The notes under the pieces were generated by a model. The model had not been told where the DNA came from. It saw only the letters and a list, made by a program, of their open reading frames with translations, and did no database searches. A stretch of DNA of 64,000 nucleotides, from positions 868,001 to 932,000 of the forward strand of contig JAUSZU010000001.1 in assembly GCA_030817875.1 (NCBI GenBank), given 5' to 3'. This stretch comes from Flavobacterium sp. W4I14. Lineage in GTDB: Bacteria; Bacteroidota; Bacteroidia; Sphingobacteriales; Sphingobacteriaceae. The translations under genes were made by a program, and so were the position numbers. Positions 28,927 through 38,174 of the stretch are shown here, piece by piece; the stretch's first letter is position 1, and every line of letters begins with the position of its first letter.

Positions 28927-29871
28927 ATGAAGGTTAACATCAAAATACGGGTCTCTCCTTTAGCTAAATCTACAGCTCTTTTTCTACTGCTGATCTGCCT
29001 GTTTACTGATCTTTTTGCTCAAAACCGGCAGGATACCTTACGCTTATTTATCATAGGAAATAGCTTTTCACAAAACGCTTCGGCCTTTTTGCCACAAATG
29101 GCTAAAGAGAGGGGAAAAACCCTCATTATCGGGCGTGCCGAACTCGGTGGGCACTCACTCGAACAGCATTGGAGTTATGCAGAAAAAGCAGAGACCAATG
29201 TAGACGATCCTAAGGGCAAACCTTATAATGGTAAATCATTAAAAATGTTATTGGGGCAAGGAAATTGGGATATTGTTACTATACAGCAATATTCTTTCCT
29301 CTCGGGCGATTCCTCGAGCTATTATCCATATGCCAACAAACTTGTTGCCTATGTGAAAGCACTGCAACCTCAGGCGCGTATCGTCATCCATCAAACCTGG
29401 GCTTACCGTTCTGATGCAAAGAAGTTTGGACGTATAGGTGAAAGCACAACCGCGAAGAATCAGGAAGAAATGTGGCAAAAATCCCGTGCAGCTTATCATC
29501 TCCTTGCAAAACGGATCAATGCCCGTATTTTACCAGTTGGCGATGCTTTCGAAATGGTGGCTACCGATAAAAAATATGCTTTCAAACCCGATCTTTCATT
29601 TGATTATGATCACTCTGTTGCGCCAAATTTGCCAGATCAGACCAATTCGCTGAATATTGGATATTTCTGGAACAAGGATCAATTAAGCTTCGATCCTAAT
29701 CACGCTAACGATGCAGGGAAATATTTAGGCGGATTAATCTGGTATAGCATATTGTTTAATGATGATTTGAAAAACGTCTCTTTCAAGCCCCAGCGGGTAT
29801 CAGACGACTTTGCAGCTTACCTGAAAAAAGTGGCAAGCAAAGTAGTTAAGAAGGCTCAGGGTGGACAATAA
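28927..29871 (+). CDS. DUF4886 / SGNH-hydrolase-like protein, putative esterase
   Basis: Probable secreted carbohydrate esterase. The 314-residue product has a signal peptide ending LFA|Q (residue 31). The DUF4886 domain (about 38-305) opens with RLFIIGNSFSQNAS, a GNSxS block with candidate nucleophile Ser46, and continues with GRAELGGHSLEQHW and DIVTIQQYSFLSGD. It ends with SFDPNHANDAGKYLGGL, where the Asp and His fit an SGNH-type catalytic dyad; this is inference from motif order. Last gene of the lyase-GH16-GH105 operon (5 bp gap) and followed by a terminator at 29910. It may remove acetyl groups so that the lyase or glycosidases can act. Confidence 0.75.
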   Translation: MKVNIKIRVSPLAKSTALFLLLICLFTDLFAQNRQDTLRLFIIGNSFSQNASAFLPQMAKERGKTLIIGRAELGGHSLEQHWSYAEKAETNVDDPKGKPYNGKSLKMLLGQGNWDIVTIQQYSFLSGDSSSYYPYANKLVAYVKALQPQARIVIHQTWAYRSDAKKFGRIGESTTAKNQEEMWQKSRAAYHLLAKRINARILPVGDAFEMVATDKKYAFKPDLSFDYDHSVAPNLPDQTNSLNIGYFWNKDQLSFDPNHANDAGKYLGGLIWYSILFNDDLKNVSFKPQRVSDDFAAYLKKVASKVVKKAQGGQ

Positions 29872-29909
29872 GATTAAGCTGCTGGCAGATTAAAATGATT
29901 TCTGCATTT

Positions 29910-29941
29910 TTTGCCCTCAGCATCAGTCTGAGGGCAAATTT
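29910..29941 (+). terminator. Terminator-like hairpin after the lyase operon
   Basis: TTTGCCCTCAG (29910-29920) pairs perfectly with CTGAGGGCAAA (29928-29938) around a 7-base loop; only three T follow on the plus strand, while a T-run precedes the stem. It lies 38 bp after the DUF4886 stop and before operator copy 3. Confidence 0.6.
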
Positions 29942-29961
29942 AATCGAAATAATGCGCTAAC

Positions 29962-30027
29962 TGTACAAAAACAAACCATTTCCGTACAAAAGTGAACCCT
30001 CTGTAAGGGATAAGTACTATAGATTTG
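29962..30027 (+). promoter_or_regulatory. HTCS-type direct-repeat operator and -7 box, copy 3
   Basis: GTACAAAA units start at 29963 and 29984 (21 bp apart) with the invariant CATTTCC spacer. The -7 box TAGATTTG is at 30020-30027, 36 bp after the second repeat starts. It serves the SusC-SusD-SusC-SusD-CE15 operon starting at 30454, which gives a leader of about 420 nt. Confidence 0.75.
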
Positions 30028-30056
30028 TGTTAACCAAATAATAAACCCAACTAAGT

Positions 30057-30179
30057 ATGATAACCCATTTCTCAACCATCCCGGCTATTGCCAACGAGGA
30101 AAACACAAAGTCTAAACTACAGGTCAGTAAAATAGAATGGCATAGGTATTTAACTGATATTTCCCGGCATAAAGTTTAA
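30057..30179 (+). other. Short leader ORF, copy 3 (40 codons), inside a long leader
   Basis: ATG at 30057, 29 bp after the -7 box, opens a 40-codon frame (MITHFSTIPAIANEE...). A further 274 bases separate it from the SusC start; that stretch holds no other gene, only an imperfect hairpin near 30302-30345 (TTATGC...GCATAA nested in TGAATTA...TAATTCA). No family recognised. Confidence 0.3.
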
Positions 30180-30453
30180 ATCAAAAGGCAAAATCAAACA
30201 ATTGCTATTGTAATGCTTTCATATCTCTTTTCTTAAAATTCAGCTAATAAATCTACCCTTTTTTGGGATTTATGAGGACGCTTTTACGGTATCCTGAGGT
30301 GAATTATGCGTGATAAAAAGCATAACCATTTTAATTCAACATTGATTTTGCCTGAAGCATAAGTGTAAATAAAATGAGGCTGCAACTTTAAAATCAGATA
30401 AAGAAGGCTCATCCTTTTCGAAAAAAAAATAATTCTAACCATATATCAAATAG

Positions 30454-33400
30454 ATGATTAAAAAACTAAACCTCAGGCCCAAAAGCTGGTTTTTCGTGGT
30501 TATTGCAGTTTGGTGTCAGGCACATACACTTGCTGCCGAGCCCATAAAAACAACCACCAGCGCTGTTACTAGATTTCCCAAACAATTGTTTCAGGAAATA
30601 ACCGGAACAGTTAAGGATGATAAAAACCAACCGATTCCGGGTGCAACAATCAAAATAAAAGGAACCACCATCGGCGTTCAAACCGATCTGGATGGAAAAT
30701 ATAAAATCAACGTTAATCGCGGTCAGGTACTTGTTTTTTCTACCATTGGTTTTGAAAGCAAGGAAGTAACTGTAAGTGCTGCCAGTGTAATTAGTATAAC
30801 CTTAACATCTTCAAGCAGTTCGCTTAATGAAGTGGTGGTAAATGGTTATTCTACACAAAGAAGATCGGCCGTTACCGCTGCCATCAGTACTGTTTCAGGT
30901 GCCGATTTATTAAAAGCGCCAGTAACCAATGTTAATAACGCTTTGGCCGGGCGGGTACCTGGTTTGGTCGTACAGCAAACCTCCGGACGGCCGGGGATTA
31001 ACGGTGCAGCTTTATATATCCGCGGACAGGTTTCTCCTTCAGCAACGGCACTTATTATTGTGGATGGTGTTGAACGGACTTCTTTCGGCGATATCGATCC
31101 AAATGAGATTGAAAGTATCAATATATTAAAAGACGCATCATCTACGGCTTTGTATGGTTTAAAAGGCGCTAACGGCGTATTTGTAATAACCACAAAAAGA
31201 GGGGTAGAGGGGCCGGCAAGGGTAACCCTTTCTGGTAACGTGGGTATTGTTAGTGCCACATCCCGTCCCGAGATTCTGGGCGCCTACGAAAGCGCGATGT
31301 TGCTAACCGAAGGCCAGCTTAATGTGGGTGAGCCCCGTACTTTTACCGATGAAGATTTAGCCACATTTAAAGCCGGAAACGGCAATCCGCTTCTTTACCC
31401 AAATGTAATGTGGTACGATGAATTGGTTAAAGACCAGTGGATGCAGAACCAGCAGAACCTGACAATATCAGGCGGTAGTGAAAAAGTAAAATATTTTACC
31501 TCTTTTAGCCACCTGCGCGAAGATGGAAATTTCAAGGAGTTTAAAACACCATTAGACTATTCTACCTCGCCGAGCTATAGCCGTTATAACTTCAGGGCCA
31601 GGGTTGGCATAGATCTTACCAAGACTACAAATTTTGAAGTTAACCTTGCAGGTAGGAACGAGCACCGTTACAGTCCGGCAGGCATGAGCGAATACAACGA
31701 CCCTGCTGGTGTGGTGAGCAATGGTATAGAAGGGCTTGTAGGCAGGGCCTTGAAAATGCCATCGTGGGCAGCCCCATTTTTTAAAGAATACACCAACTCA
31801 GACGATCCGAAAGTAATTGCATTGGATGGAAACTATAACCACATCGTAAATTATGGGCTGGGGGGTGTTAATGCTTTCAATCCTTACGCTTTGTTAACTT
31901 ACGGGGGATATGCTTTTACTGATAACAATATTGCCGAATCGATTTTTACGGTACGCCAAAAGCTTGATTTTATAACAAAAGGTTTGAGCTTAAAAGCCCA
32001 GTTTGGTTATGATGCCACGCAATTATCGGGAAAGTTGCAAAGAGGCAGTACAGGCTACCTCGAACTAAACAGGTCAACACTGGCACTTACACCAGTTGGA
32101 GGAACTTACAATGATTTTTTTGGCGCACCAGCTTATTCAAGGAGCGGTTTTACCAAAACGAATTTACAGCTGTTTTTAACCTATGGCAGATCATTTGGCA
32201 AACATAATCTGAGTGCTAATTTAATCGGTCAGCGCGAACTTCAGGGCTCAGCAGCGGCAGCTGCCCCATATGCCAATCAAGGTATTATTTCGGAGGCAAC
32301 CTATAACTATGGCAATAAATACTTTTTAACAGCCAGTGCTACCTACAACGGCTCGGAGAACTATGCCAAAGGCTATCGCTATGGCTTCTTCCCCGCTGCA
32401 ACTGTAGGTTATAATTTGGCCAATGAAGAATGGATGAAAAAGTTTACCTGGATCAGTATGCTCAAAATACGCGGTTCGATTGGAAGAGTAGGGATTCCCA
32501 GTCCGGGTACAAGCCGGTTCTATTATCAGAATAGGTTTGGGGCAGGGGCTAACGTCGTATTTGGAAACCCAAACAGCAACTTTAGTGCGCCAACCTATAC
32601 CCAATTGCAATATGGTAATCCATTTATCACCTTTGAGATTTCGTTAAAAAGAAACATAGGGCTTGATCTCTCTTTATTTAAGGATAAACTGAATATCACG
32701 GCAGACCTTTTTGATGATGAGCGTTCAGATATTTTAACTACCCGATCGGCAACCAGTTTCGCCACTTATGGAGCCACTGTTCCAAGTACCAATTACGGTA
32801 TCAATTATAACCACGGGTATGAACTTTCAGTAACTTATCGGGATAAGATTAAAGATTTTACCTATTCGTTCACCGGAAACCTGAGTTATGCACGTAACCA
32901 GCGCAGGGTACTAGACGAGGCTCCCGGCCTTGCAGAAAACCTGCGGGTATCTGGCAGGCCTATCGGTACTTATTTCGGATACCATGTGCTTGGCTTTTAT
33001 GCAGACCAAAAAGATATAGACAGCAGTCCGCTAAACAAAATAACGGCATATCCGTCTATACCCGGCGATTTTAAATATCAGGATGTAAACGAAGATGGAA
33101 TAATCAATAACCAGGATGTAGTGGCCATTGGGCATCCAAACATCCCTGAATACAATGCCAGCTTAAATATGCAGTTCGGCTATAAGGGATTTCAGTTGTC
33201 GGCATTGTTTAATGCGGTAACCAATGTGAGTTCTAACGTGGTGTTCCAAAGCGGTGGCCTTAACCAGTATTATGCACCGATGCTGGAAAGATGGACGCCT
33301 GGCAATGCCAACGCCAGCTGGCCGGTAATCCGTCCGGGCCTGAATGCAAACCCTAACGAAAGTTTGAACGATTTTACGCTCCAGGATGCTTCCTATATCA

Positions 33401-33624
33401 AACTGCGAAATGTGCAACTCAGTTACAGTTTGCCTAAAAAATGGATAACAAGACTTCGGTTAAGTAGCTTAACGGTATTTGTTAGCGGGCAGAATTTAAA
33501 AACCTGGACTAATTTCTATGGTATAGACCCTGAAAATAGCTTGTCGGGAAATGCTTATGCTTCATCCGTTGCCACTATTCCAACCACCAAGGTCTTCAAT
33601 TTCGGTCTTAATTTATCACTTTAA
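30454..33624 (+). CDS. SusC/RagA-family TonB-dependent receptor
   Basis: Outer-membrane glycan importer of 1056 residues. A signal region (about 1-28, ending LAAE) is followed by an atypical linker (about 29-48), the carboxypeptidase-D-like domain (about 49-120, ITGTVKDDKNQPIPGATIKI), the signature EVVVNGYSTQRRSAVT and a plug with LIIVDGVERTSFGD and LKDASSTALYGLKGANG. The barrel ends NFGLNLSL. The VVNGYSTQ form departs from the usual VVVGYGTQ. It is the first gene of a five-gene operon behind operator copy 3; SusD follows after 14 bp. Its sequence resembles the SusC at 35346 (shared YGFFPAATVGY/FGFFPAVSAGW, QKLDFITKGLS), so the two pairs look like an ancient tandem duplication. Confidence 0.95.
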   Translation: MIKKLNLRPKSWFFVVIAVWCQAHTLAAEPIKTTTSAVTRFPKQLFQEITGTVKDDKNQPIPGATIKIKGTTIGVQTDLDGKYKINVNRGQVLVFSTIGFESKEVTVSAASVISITLTSSSSSLNEVVVNGYSTQRRSAVTAAISTVSGADLLKAPVTNVNNALAGRVPGLVVQQTSGRPGINGAALYIRGQVSPSATALIIVDGVERTSFGDIDPNEIESINILKDASSTALYGLKGANGVFVITTKRGVEGPARVTLSGNVGIVSATSRPEILGAYESAMLLTEGQLNVGEPRTFTDEDLATFKAGNGNPLLYPNVMWYDELVKDQWMQNQQNLTISGGSEKVKYFTSFSHLREDGNFKEFKTPLDYSTSPSYSRYNFRARVGIDLTKTTNFEVNLAGRNEHRYSPAGMSEYNDPAGVVSNGIEGLVGRALKMPSWAAPFFKEYTNSDDPKVIALDGNYNHIVNYGLGGVNAFNPYALLTYGGYAFTDNNIAESIFTVRQKLDFITKGLSLKAQFGYDATQLSGKLQRGSTGYLELNRSTLALTPVGGTYNDFFGAPAYSRSGFTKTNLQLFLTYGRSFGKHNLSANLIGQRELQGSAAAAAPYANQGIISEATYNYGNKYFLTASATYNGSENYAKGYRYGFFPAATVGYNLANEEWMKKFTWISMLKIRGSIGRVGIPSPGTSRFYYQNRFGAGANVVFGNPNSNFSAPTYTQLQYGNPFITFEISLKRNIGLDLSLFKDKLNITADLFDDERSDILTTRSATSFATYGATVPSTNYGINYNHGYELSVTYRDKIKDFTYSFTGNLSYARNQRRVLDEAPGLAENLRVSGRPIGTYFGYHVLGFYADQKDIDSSPLNKITAYPSIPGDFKYQDVNEDGIINNQDVVAIGHPNIPEYNASLNMQFGYKGFQLSALFNAVTNVSSNVVFQSGGLNQYYAPMLERWTPGNANASWPVIRPGLNANPNESLNDFTLQDASYIKLRNVQLSYSLPKKWITRLRLSSLTVFVSGQNLKTWTNFYGIDPENSLSGNAYASSVATIPTTKVFNFGLNLSL

Positions 33625-33638
33625 TTAAAGGTAGAATC

Positions 33639-35312
33639 ATGAAAAAAATCATATATCTCTTGTTTTTAGTTGCCTCGTTAATTGGTTTTTCCTGCAAAAA
33701 GGATTTTCTACAACGCGATGTGGGGATCCAGAGCGACCTCGAAGAGGTTTTTAAAGACCCCTTGTTGGCTTCCCGTTTCGGCGATTTTACTTATACGTTT
33801 TCCATTTCAGATTATGGCCGCCTGAGCGGTTATAAAGGCATGACCTCACAATTTACAGATGAATCTATTGTTAATAACGGTCAGATAGAGGTAGCAGCGA
33901 TGAATAGCGGTCAGTTTTTAGATCCCGGTGCTTCAGATGTAACAGGCATTTATGCACAAATGTACAGAGGAATCCGAAATGCAAACCTGATGCTGGCCAA
34001 TATGGATAAAACCCCATGGACAGATCTTTACAATCCCAGTTATATCAAAGGCGAGCAACTTTATCTCCGGGCGTATTTTTATTTTGAACTTTTAAGGCGC
34101 TTTGGCGGGGTGGTTATATTAACCCAACCTCAGGATTTTACTGAAGCCTCAACAGACCTTCCGCGTGCGAGTTATGCGGAAACATTAGCGCTGATTTTGA
34201 GTGATCTGGAGCAGGCCACCACACTATTGCCATTGACCAATGCCGATTGGCCAAATCCTGCTGCACAGTCTAACAGGGCTACAGGAGCTGCAGTGATGGC
34301 GCTTAAAGCAAGAGCCTTGCTATTCGATGCCAGCCCATTAAATAACCCCAACAATGATTTAGCCAAGTGGAAGAAGGCCGCAGAGGCATCAAAAGCAATT
34401 ATAGACCTGAATAAATTTTCACTCGAGGCCAATTATGCCAACGTACTCACTGTGGCAAACTCTAATGAATACATCCGGATCTGGCCACGCGGAGGGCGTG
34501 GATTTATTGGAACCTATCTCAGCGATTTTTTGATTCCTACAAGTTATGGAGGAGCACAATCTAATCTTTCGCCTGTTCAGAATCATGTGGATCTGTATGA
34601 AATGGCGAACGGCAAACCGATTACCGATGTCACATCGGGCTACAATCCGCAAAATCCTTATCTCAATCGAGATCCACGGTTTTATGTCAACATCCTCTAT
34701 AATAATGTTACCTGGCAGGGGCGTGCGGTACAAACATGGCAGTCAGAGCCCAATGCGCAGGGTATCATCACCTATGGAACTGATATCAGCACAGCTACTT
34801 CCATTACTAAAACCAGCTATTACCTAAAAAGGCTATGGCCTGAAGCTTCGCGTTCGGGTTCTACTGCATCGGCGCTTCTGAATTATGTTTTTTACAGGTA
34901 TGCTGAAGTACTGATTAATTACGCTGAGGCTTTAAATGAAGAAGCCGGTCCAACAGCTGAAGTGTATAACGCATTGAATGCCATTCGTTTGCGGGTTAAA
35001 ATGCCGGCTTTGCCAGCTGGTCTCAGCCAAGCTGAAATGCGCGAGCGCATCAGAAATGAACGTGCCATAGAATTTGCTTTCGAAGACATGCGCTGGTGGG
35101 ATATACTCCGCTGGAAAAAAGGACCAGAAATCGTGGCGCAGCCAATGAAAGCCATGAAGGTGATTAAAAATGCCAATGGATCATTTAGCTACAGCGTGAT
35201 AGAATTGCCCGCATTTAAAAAGGTATTCAATAATAACATGTATTTATACCCGATCCCGAGAGCAGAAATGAATAAAACCAGCGGCGCTTTAAAACAGAAT
35301 CCAGGCTGGTAA
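33639..35312 (+). CDS. SusD/RagB-family outer-membrane lipoprotein
   Basis: Glycan-binding lid for the SusC at 30454; 557 residues. Lipobox GFSC (Cys19) followed by KK. SusD features: LYLRAYFYFELLRRFGGV, an ALKARALLFDASPLNN helix, YRYAEVLINYAEALNEEAGP, RLRVKMPALPAG, IRNERAIEFAFEDMRWWDIL and YLYPIPRAEMNKT, ending LKQNPGW. It is clearly paralogous to the SusD at 38175: both share the EMANGK-PITD/AITD block and a SGYNPQNPY-NRDPR stretch. It lies 14 bp after its SusC gene and 33 bp before the second SusC. Confidence 0.95.
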   Translation: MKKIIYLLFLVASLIGFSCKKDFLQRDVGIQSDLEEVFKDPLLASRFGDFTYTFSISDYGRLSGYKGMTSQFTDESIVNNGQIEVAAMNSGQFLDPGASDVTGIYAQMYRGIRNANLMLANMDKTPWTDLYNPSYIKGEQLYLRAYFYFELLRRFGGVVILTQPQDFTEASTDLPRASYAETLALILSDLEQATTLLPLTNADWPNPAAQSNRATGAAVMALKARALLFDASPLNNPNNDLAKWKKAAEASKAIIDLNKFSLEANYANVLTVANSNEYIRIWPRGGRGFIGTYLSDFLIPTSYGGAQSNLSPVQNHVDLYEMANGKPITDVTSGYNPQNPYLNRDPRFYVNILYNNVTWQGRAVQTWQSEPNAQGIITYGTDISTATSITKTSYYLKRLWPEASRSGSTASALLNYVFYRYAEVLINYAEALNEEAGPTAEVYNALNAIRLRVKMPALPAGLSQAEMRERIRNERAIEFAFEDMRWWDILRWKKGPEIVAQPMKAMKVIKNANGSFSYSVIELPAFKKVFNNNMYLYPIPRAEMNKTSGALKQNPGW

Positions 35313-35345
35313 CCATTCAGTTATATATAATTTAAAAGATAAGAA

Positions 35346-38168
35346 ATGACAAGATATACTAAATGTTCAGGCATAATTTTGGGCATCATATGCTATCTGT
35401 TTACCTGCACAGCTTTAGCACAAAATACAAATCAGAAGGAATCTATTACAAAGGAAAACGATGGACAGATAGATTCAACTAATAAATTGATTGAAATCCC
35501 CTTCGGTACACGCAATAGGGAAGAACTGAATTTTGCCCAGAGTTCGCTTCGGTATAACCAGCTCACAAAAGTGCCCATCAGTAACCTGTCTGGTTTACTC
35601 GCCGGAAGATTGAGTGGCTTTTTATTCAGATGGACAGGTAATCAACCAGGTGGTGGCAATGTATCCTACCAGATCCGGGGAAGGTCATCTTATGCGCAGG
35701 GCTCAACACCAGCTTTCCTGGTAGATGGAATTGAACGTGATTTCGAAGACATGGATATCAGCGAAATTGAAAGCGTAACCGTATTAAAAGATGCTGCTGC
35801 TCTAAATTGGTATGGCTTAAATGGAGGCAACGGCGCCATTCTGGTGACAACCAAAAGGGGAAAAGTTGGAGAAAACCTGATCTCTTTCGATGCCCAGGGT
35901 GGTTTTCAGTCGGCCAGCAACCTGATCAAGCCCTTAAATGCCTACGATTTTGCCACCCTGTACAATCGTGGCTTAACCAATATCGGGCAAACGCCAGCTT
36001 ACAGTGAGGCAGCCCTCGAAGGGTACAAAAATCATACAGATCCCTATTTGTATCCTGATAACAATTATTTAGATCGTTTTCTAAACAAACGGGCCGCTAC
36101 CCAAAGGTATGCACTTACCTTTAGTGGCGGGAGCAACAAGGTGCGTTATTTTAGTTCTGTTAGTTACTTTAATCAGCAAGGACTTTTTAAAGAAACAGAA
36201 ACGCCCAATTACGATTCTAATTATGGTTATAAACGTTATAACTTCAGGATCAATCTCGATTACGATGTAACCAAAACGCTTACGCTAACCTTGTTGGCAG
36301 GGGTTAGAAGTGAAGTACGGAACGATGTTGGGGATGGTACTGCAACTGTATTTAACAACTTGTATAATTTGCCGCCAAACGCGTTTCCTATTTTAAATGC
36401 GGATGGATCTTACGGTGGAACTTCACTCTTTCAGAATAATCCCCTCGGGCAGTTACAGGGCACAGGATTTTCGCGTACCACCACAAATATTTTACTGGCC
36501 AGTATCATGGCCGATCAAAAACTGGATTTTATAACGAAAGGCCTTTCTGCCAACTTATTCTTTTCTTATGATGGTTATGGTAATTATGGCGACGGACTAT
36601 CTGAAAATTATGCCGTTTTCAATCAAACAGTTACGCCCATACAAACCTATCGTACACCTGCTGTAATTGCCTACAGAACTGCGGCATTCCAAACCAATAC
36701 CAAAAATAATGAGCTTTGGTTTGGCTTCGATTATAACAGGACTATAGGTACAGATCATCAAATAAAAGCCAATGTGCGTGGACAGCAATATGTAAGTGCA
36801 GCGGTAGATCGGTTAGATTATCGCTCGCGTATGCTTGTTGGCCGTGCCGATTACAGTTTCAAACAGCGCTATATGCTGGGTTTCACAGCAAGTTATTCCG
36901 GATCAGAAAACTACGCTCCGGGAAGACGTTTCGGGTTTTTTCCGGCAGTATCGGCCGGATGGCTTATCTCCAAAGAAGATTTTCTTAAAGATGCCTCAGC
37001 AATCAGCTACCTTAAATTGAGAGGATCTTACGGGCGTTCGGGTAATATCGGGCCAACTTATGATGCCAGCGGGAATATCGTCAGATTGCCTTACCGTACG
37101 CTGTTTACCAGAGATGCAGGGCCATTCCTCGGTTCTACTTTTTCTACTTCAACAACAGCAAGATTGGTAAGCCCTGCCGGTAACCCATTAACCACCTGGG
37201 AAAAGGTTGATCGATTAAACCTGGGTACAGATGTAGACTTTCTAAAAGGGGCGCTTTCTTTCTCTTTTGATTATTTTGATGAAAAACGCACAGACATTTT
37301 GGGCCCTGCAAATTTACCAGGTATTGTTGGGATAGCCATTGCACAGGTAAATTCTGGAAAGGTAAGCAGTAAAGGATTTGATGCCAGCGGTGCTTTTAAT
37401 AAAAGAATCGGCGAAGTGCTGATCAGTACCAACGCCAACTTTACCTATGCTAAAAACGTGATTTTGGAAAGGACTGAAAATGTATTGCCCAATCAATCTA
37501 CAATAGGGCGCTACTTAAATGGTGGGAATTATTACCTAGCTGAAGGTATTTTTCAAAGTCAGGCCGAAATTAATGCAAGCCCAAAGCAAACCTTGTCGAG
37601 CCTCGTGGTGCCTGGCGATCTTAAATATAAAGACGTTAACAACGACAATCTCATAGATGCAAATGATGCTGTATCAAGCGATTATACCGATATTCCGAAA
37701 ATATATTACGGCTTTGGTTTTAACATCAGGTATAAGCAGTTTGATCTCGGCGCACAGTTTCAAGGTGTAGAAGGGCGAACAATTGATCTTTCTGATATTA
37801 TGTATGCCGGTCCTAACGGATTGAACCAGTTGAGCTTAGATAGCTGGACACCTGCCACTGCGGCTACGGCAAAATACCCACGTGTTGGAATCTCAGATAA
37901 TGGAAACAATACTGCAAACTCCACCTTTTGGTTGTATTCAGGTGATTTTTTGAAGCTTAGATCCGCTGAAATTGGTTATAGCACTTCAAATAAACTCAAT
38001 CAACGCTTACGTTTTAAAGGCGCGAGGATTTTTGTAAGTGGCAATAATATTTTTACCATTTCCAAACTCAATGAGCTGGATATTGATCCCGAAACACCCA
38101 ATGCAGGTCGTTTTTCCTCTTATCCCTACGTAAAAACCTTTGCCGTGGGTATAAATGTCAAATTTTAA
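35346..38168 (+). CDS. SusC-like TonB-dependent receptor lacking the N-terminal regulatory domain
   Basis: Outer-membrane importer, 940 residues, second SusC of the operon. The signal peptide ends ALA|Q (residue 26). The usual carboxypeptidase-D-like domain and the VVVGYGT signature are absent: after a short linker of about 30 residues (NTNQKESITKEND...) the protein goes into IPFGTRNREELNFAQSS and the plug (GLLAGRLSGF, FLVDGIERDFEDMD, LKDAAALNWYGLNGGNG). The barrel is complete, ending TFAVGINVKF. The loss accounts for most of the length difference from the paralogue at 30454 and may change how the receptor couples to TonB. It is 33 bp after the first SusD and 6 bp before the second; no frameshift was seen, so it is probably functional. 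Confidence 0.92.
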   Translation: MTRYTKCSGIILGIICYLFTCTALAQNTNQKESITKENDGQIDSTNKLIEIPFGTRNREELNFAQSSLRYNQLTKVPISNLSGLLAGRLSGFLFRWTGNQPGGGNVSYQIRGRSSYAQGSTPAFLVDGIERDFEDMDISEIESVTVLKDAAALNWYGLNGGNGAILVTTKRGKVGENLISFDAQGGFQSASNLIKPLNAYDFATLYNRGLTNIGQTPAYSEAALEGYKNHTDPYLYPDNNYLDRFLNKRAATQRYALTFSGGSNKVRYFSSVSYFNQQGLFKETETPNYDSNYGYKRYNFRINLDYDVTKTLTLTLLAGVRSEVRNDVGDGTATVFNNLYNLPPNAFPILNADGSYGGTSLFQNNPLGQLQGTGFSRTTTNILLASIMADQKLDFITKGLSANLFFSYDGYGNYGDGLSENYAVFNQTVTPIQTYRTPAVIAYRTAAFQTNTKNNELWFGFDYNRTIGTDHQIKANVRGQQYVSAAVDRLDYRSRMLVGRADYSFKQRYMLGFTASYSGSENYAPGRRFGFFPAVSAGWLISKEDFLKDASAISYLKLRGSYGRSGNIGPTYDASGNIVRLPYRTLFTRDAGPFLGSTFSTSTTARLVSPAGNPLTTWEKVDRLNLGTDVDFLKGALSFSFDYFDEKRTDILGPANLPGIVGIAIAQVNSGKVSSKGFDASGAFNKRIGEVLISTNANFTYAKNVILERTENVLPNQSTIGRYLNGGNYYLAEGIFQSQAEINASPKQTLSSLVVPGDLKYKDVNNDNLIDANDAVSSDYTDIPKIYYGFGFNIRYKQFDLGAQFQGVEGRTIDLSDIMYAGPNGLNQLSLDSWTPATAATAKYPRVGISDNGNNTANSTFWLYSGDFLKLRSAEIGYSTSNKLNQRLRFKGARIFVSGNNIFTISKLNELDIDPETPNAGRFSSYPYVKTFAVGINVKF

Positions 38169-38174
38169 TTCAAA

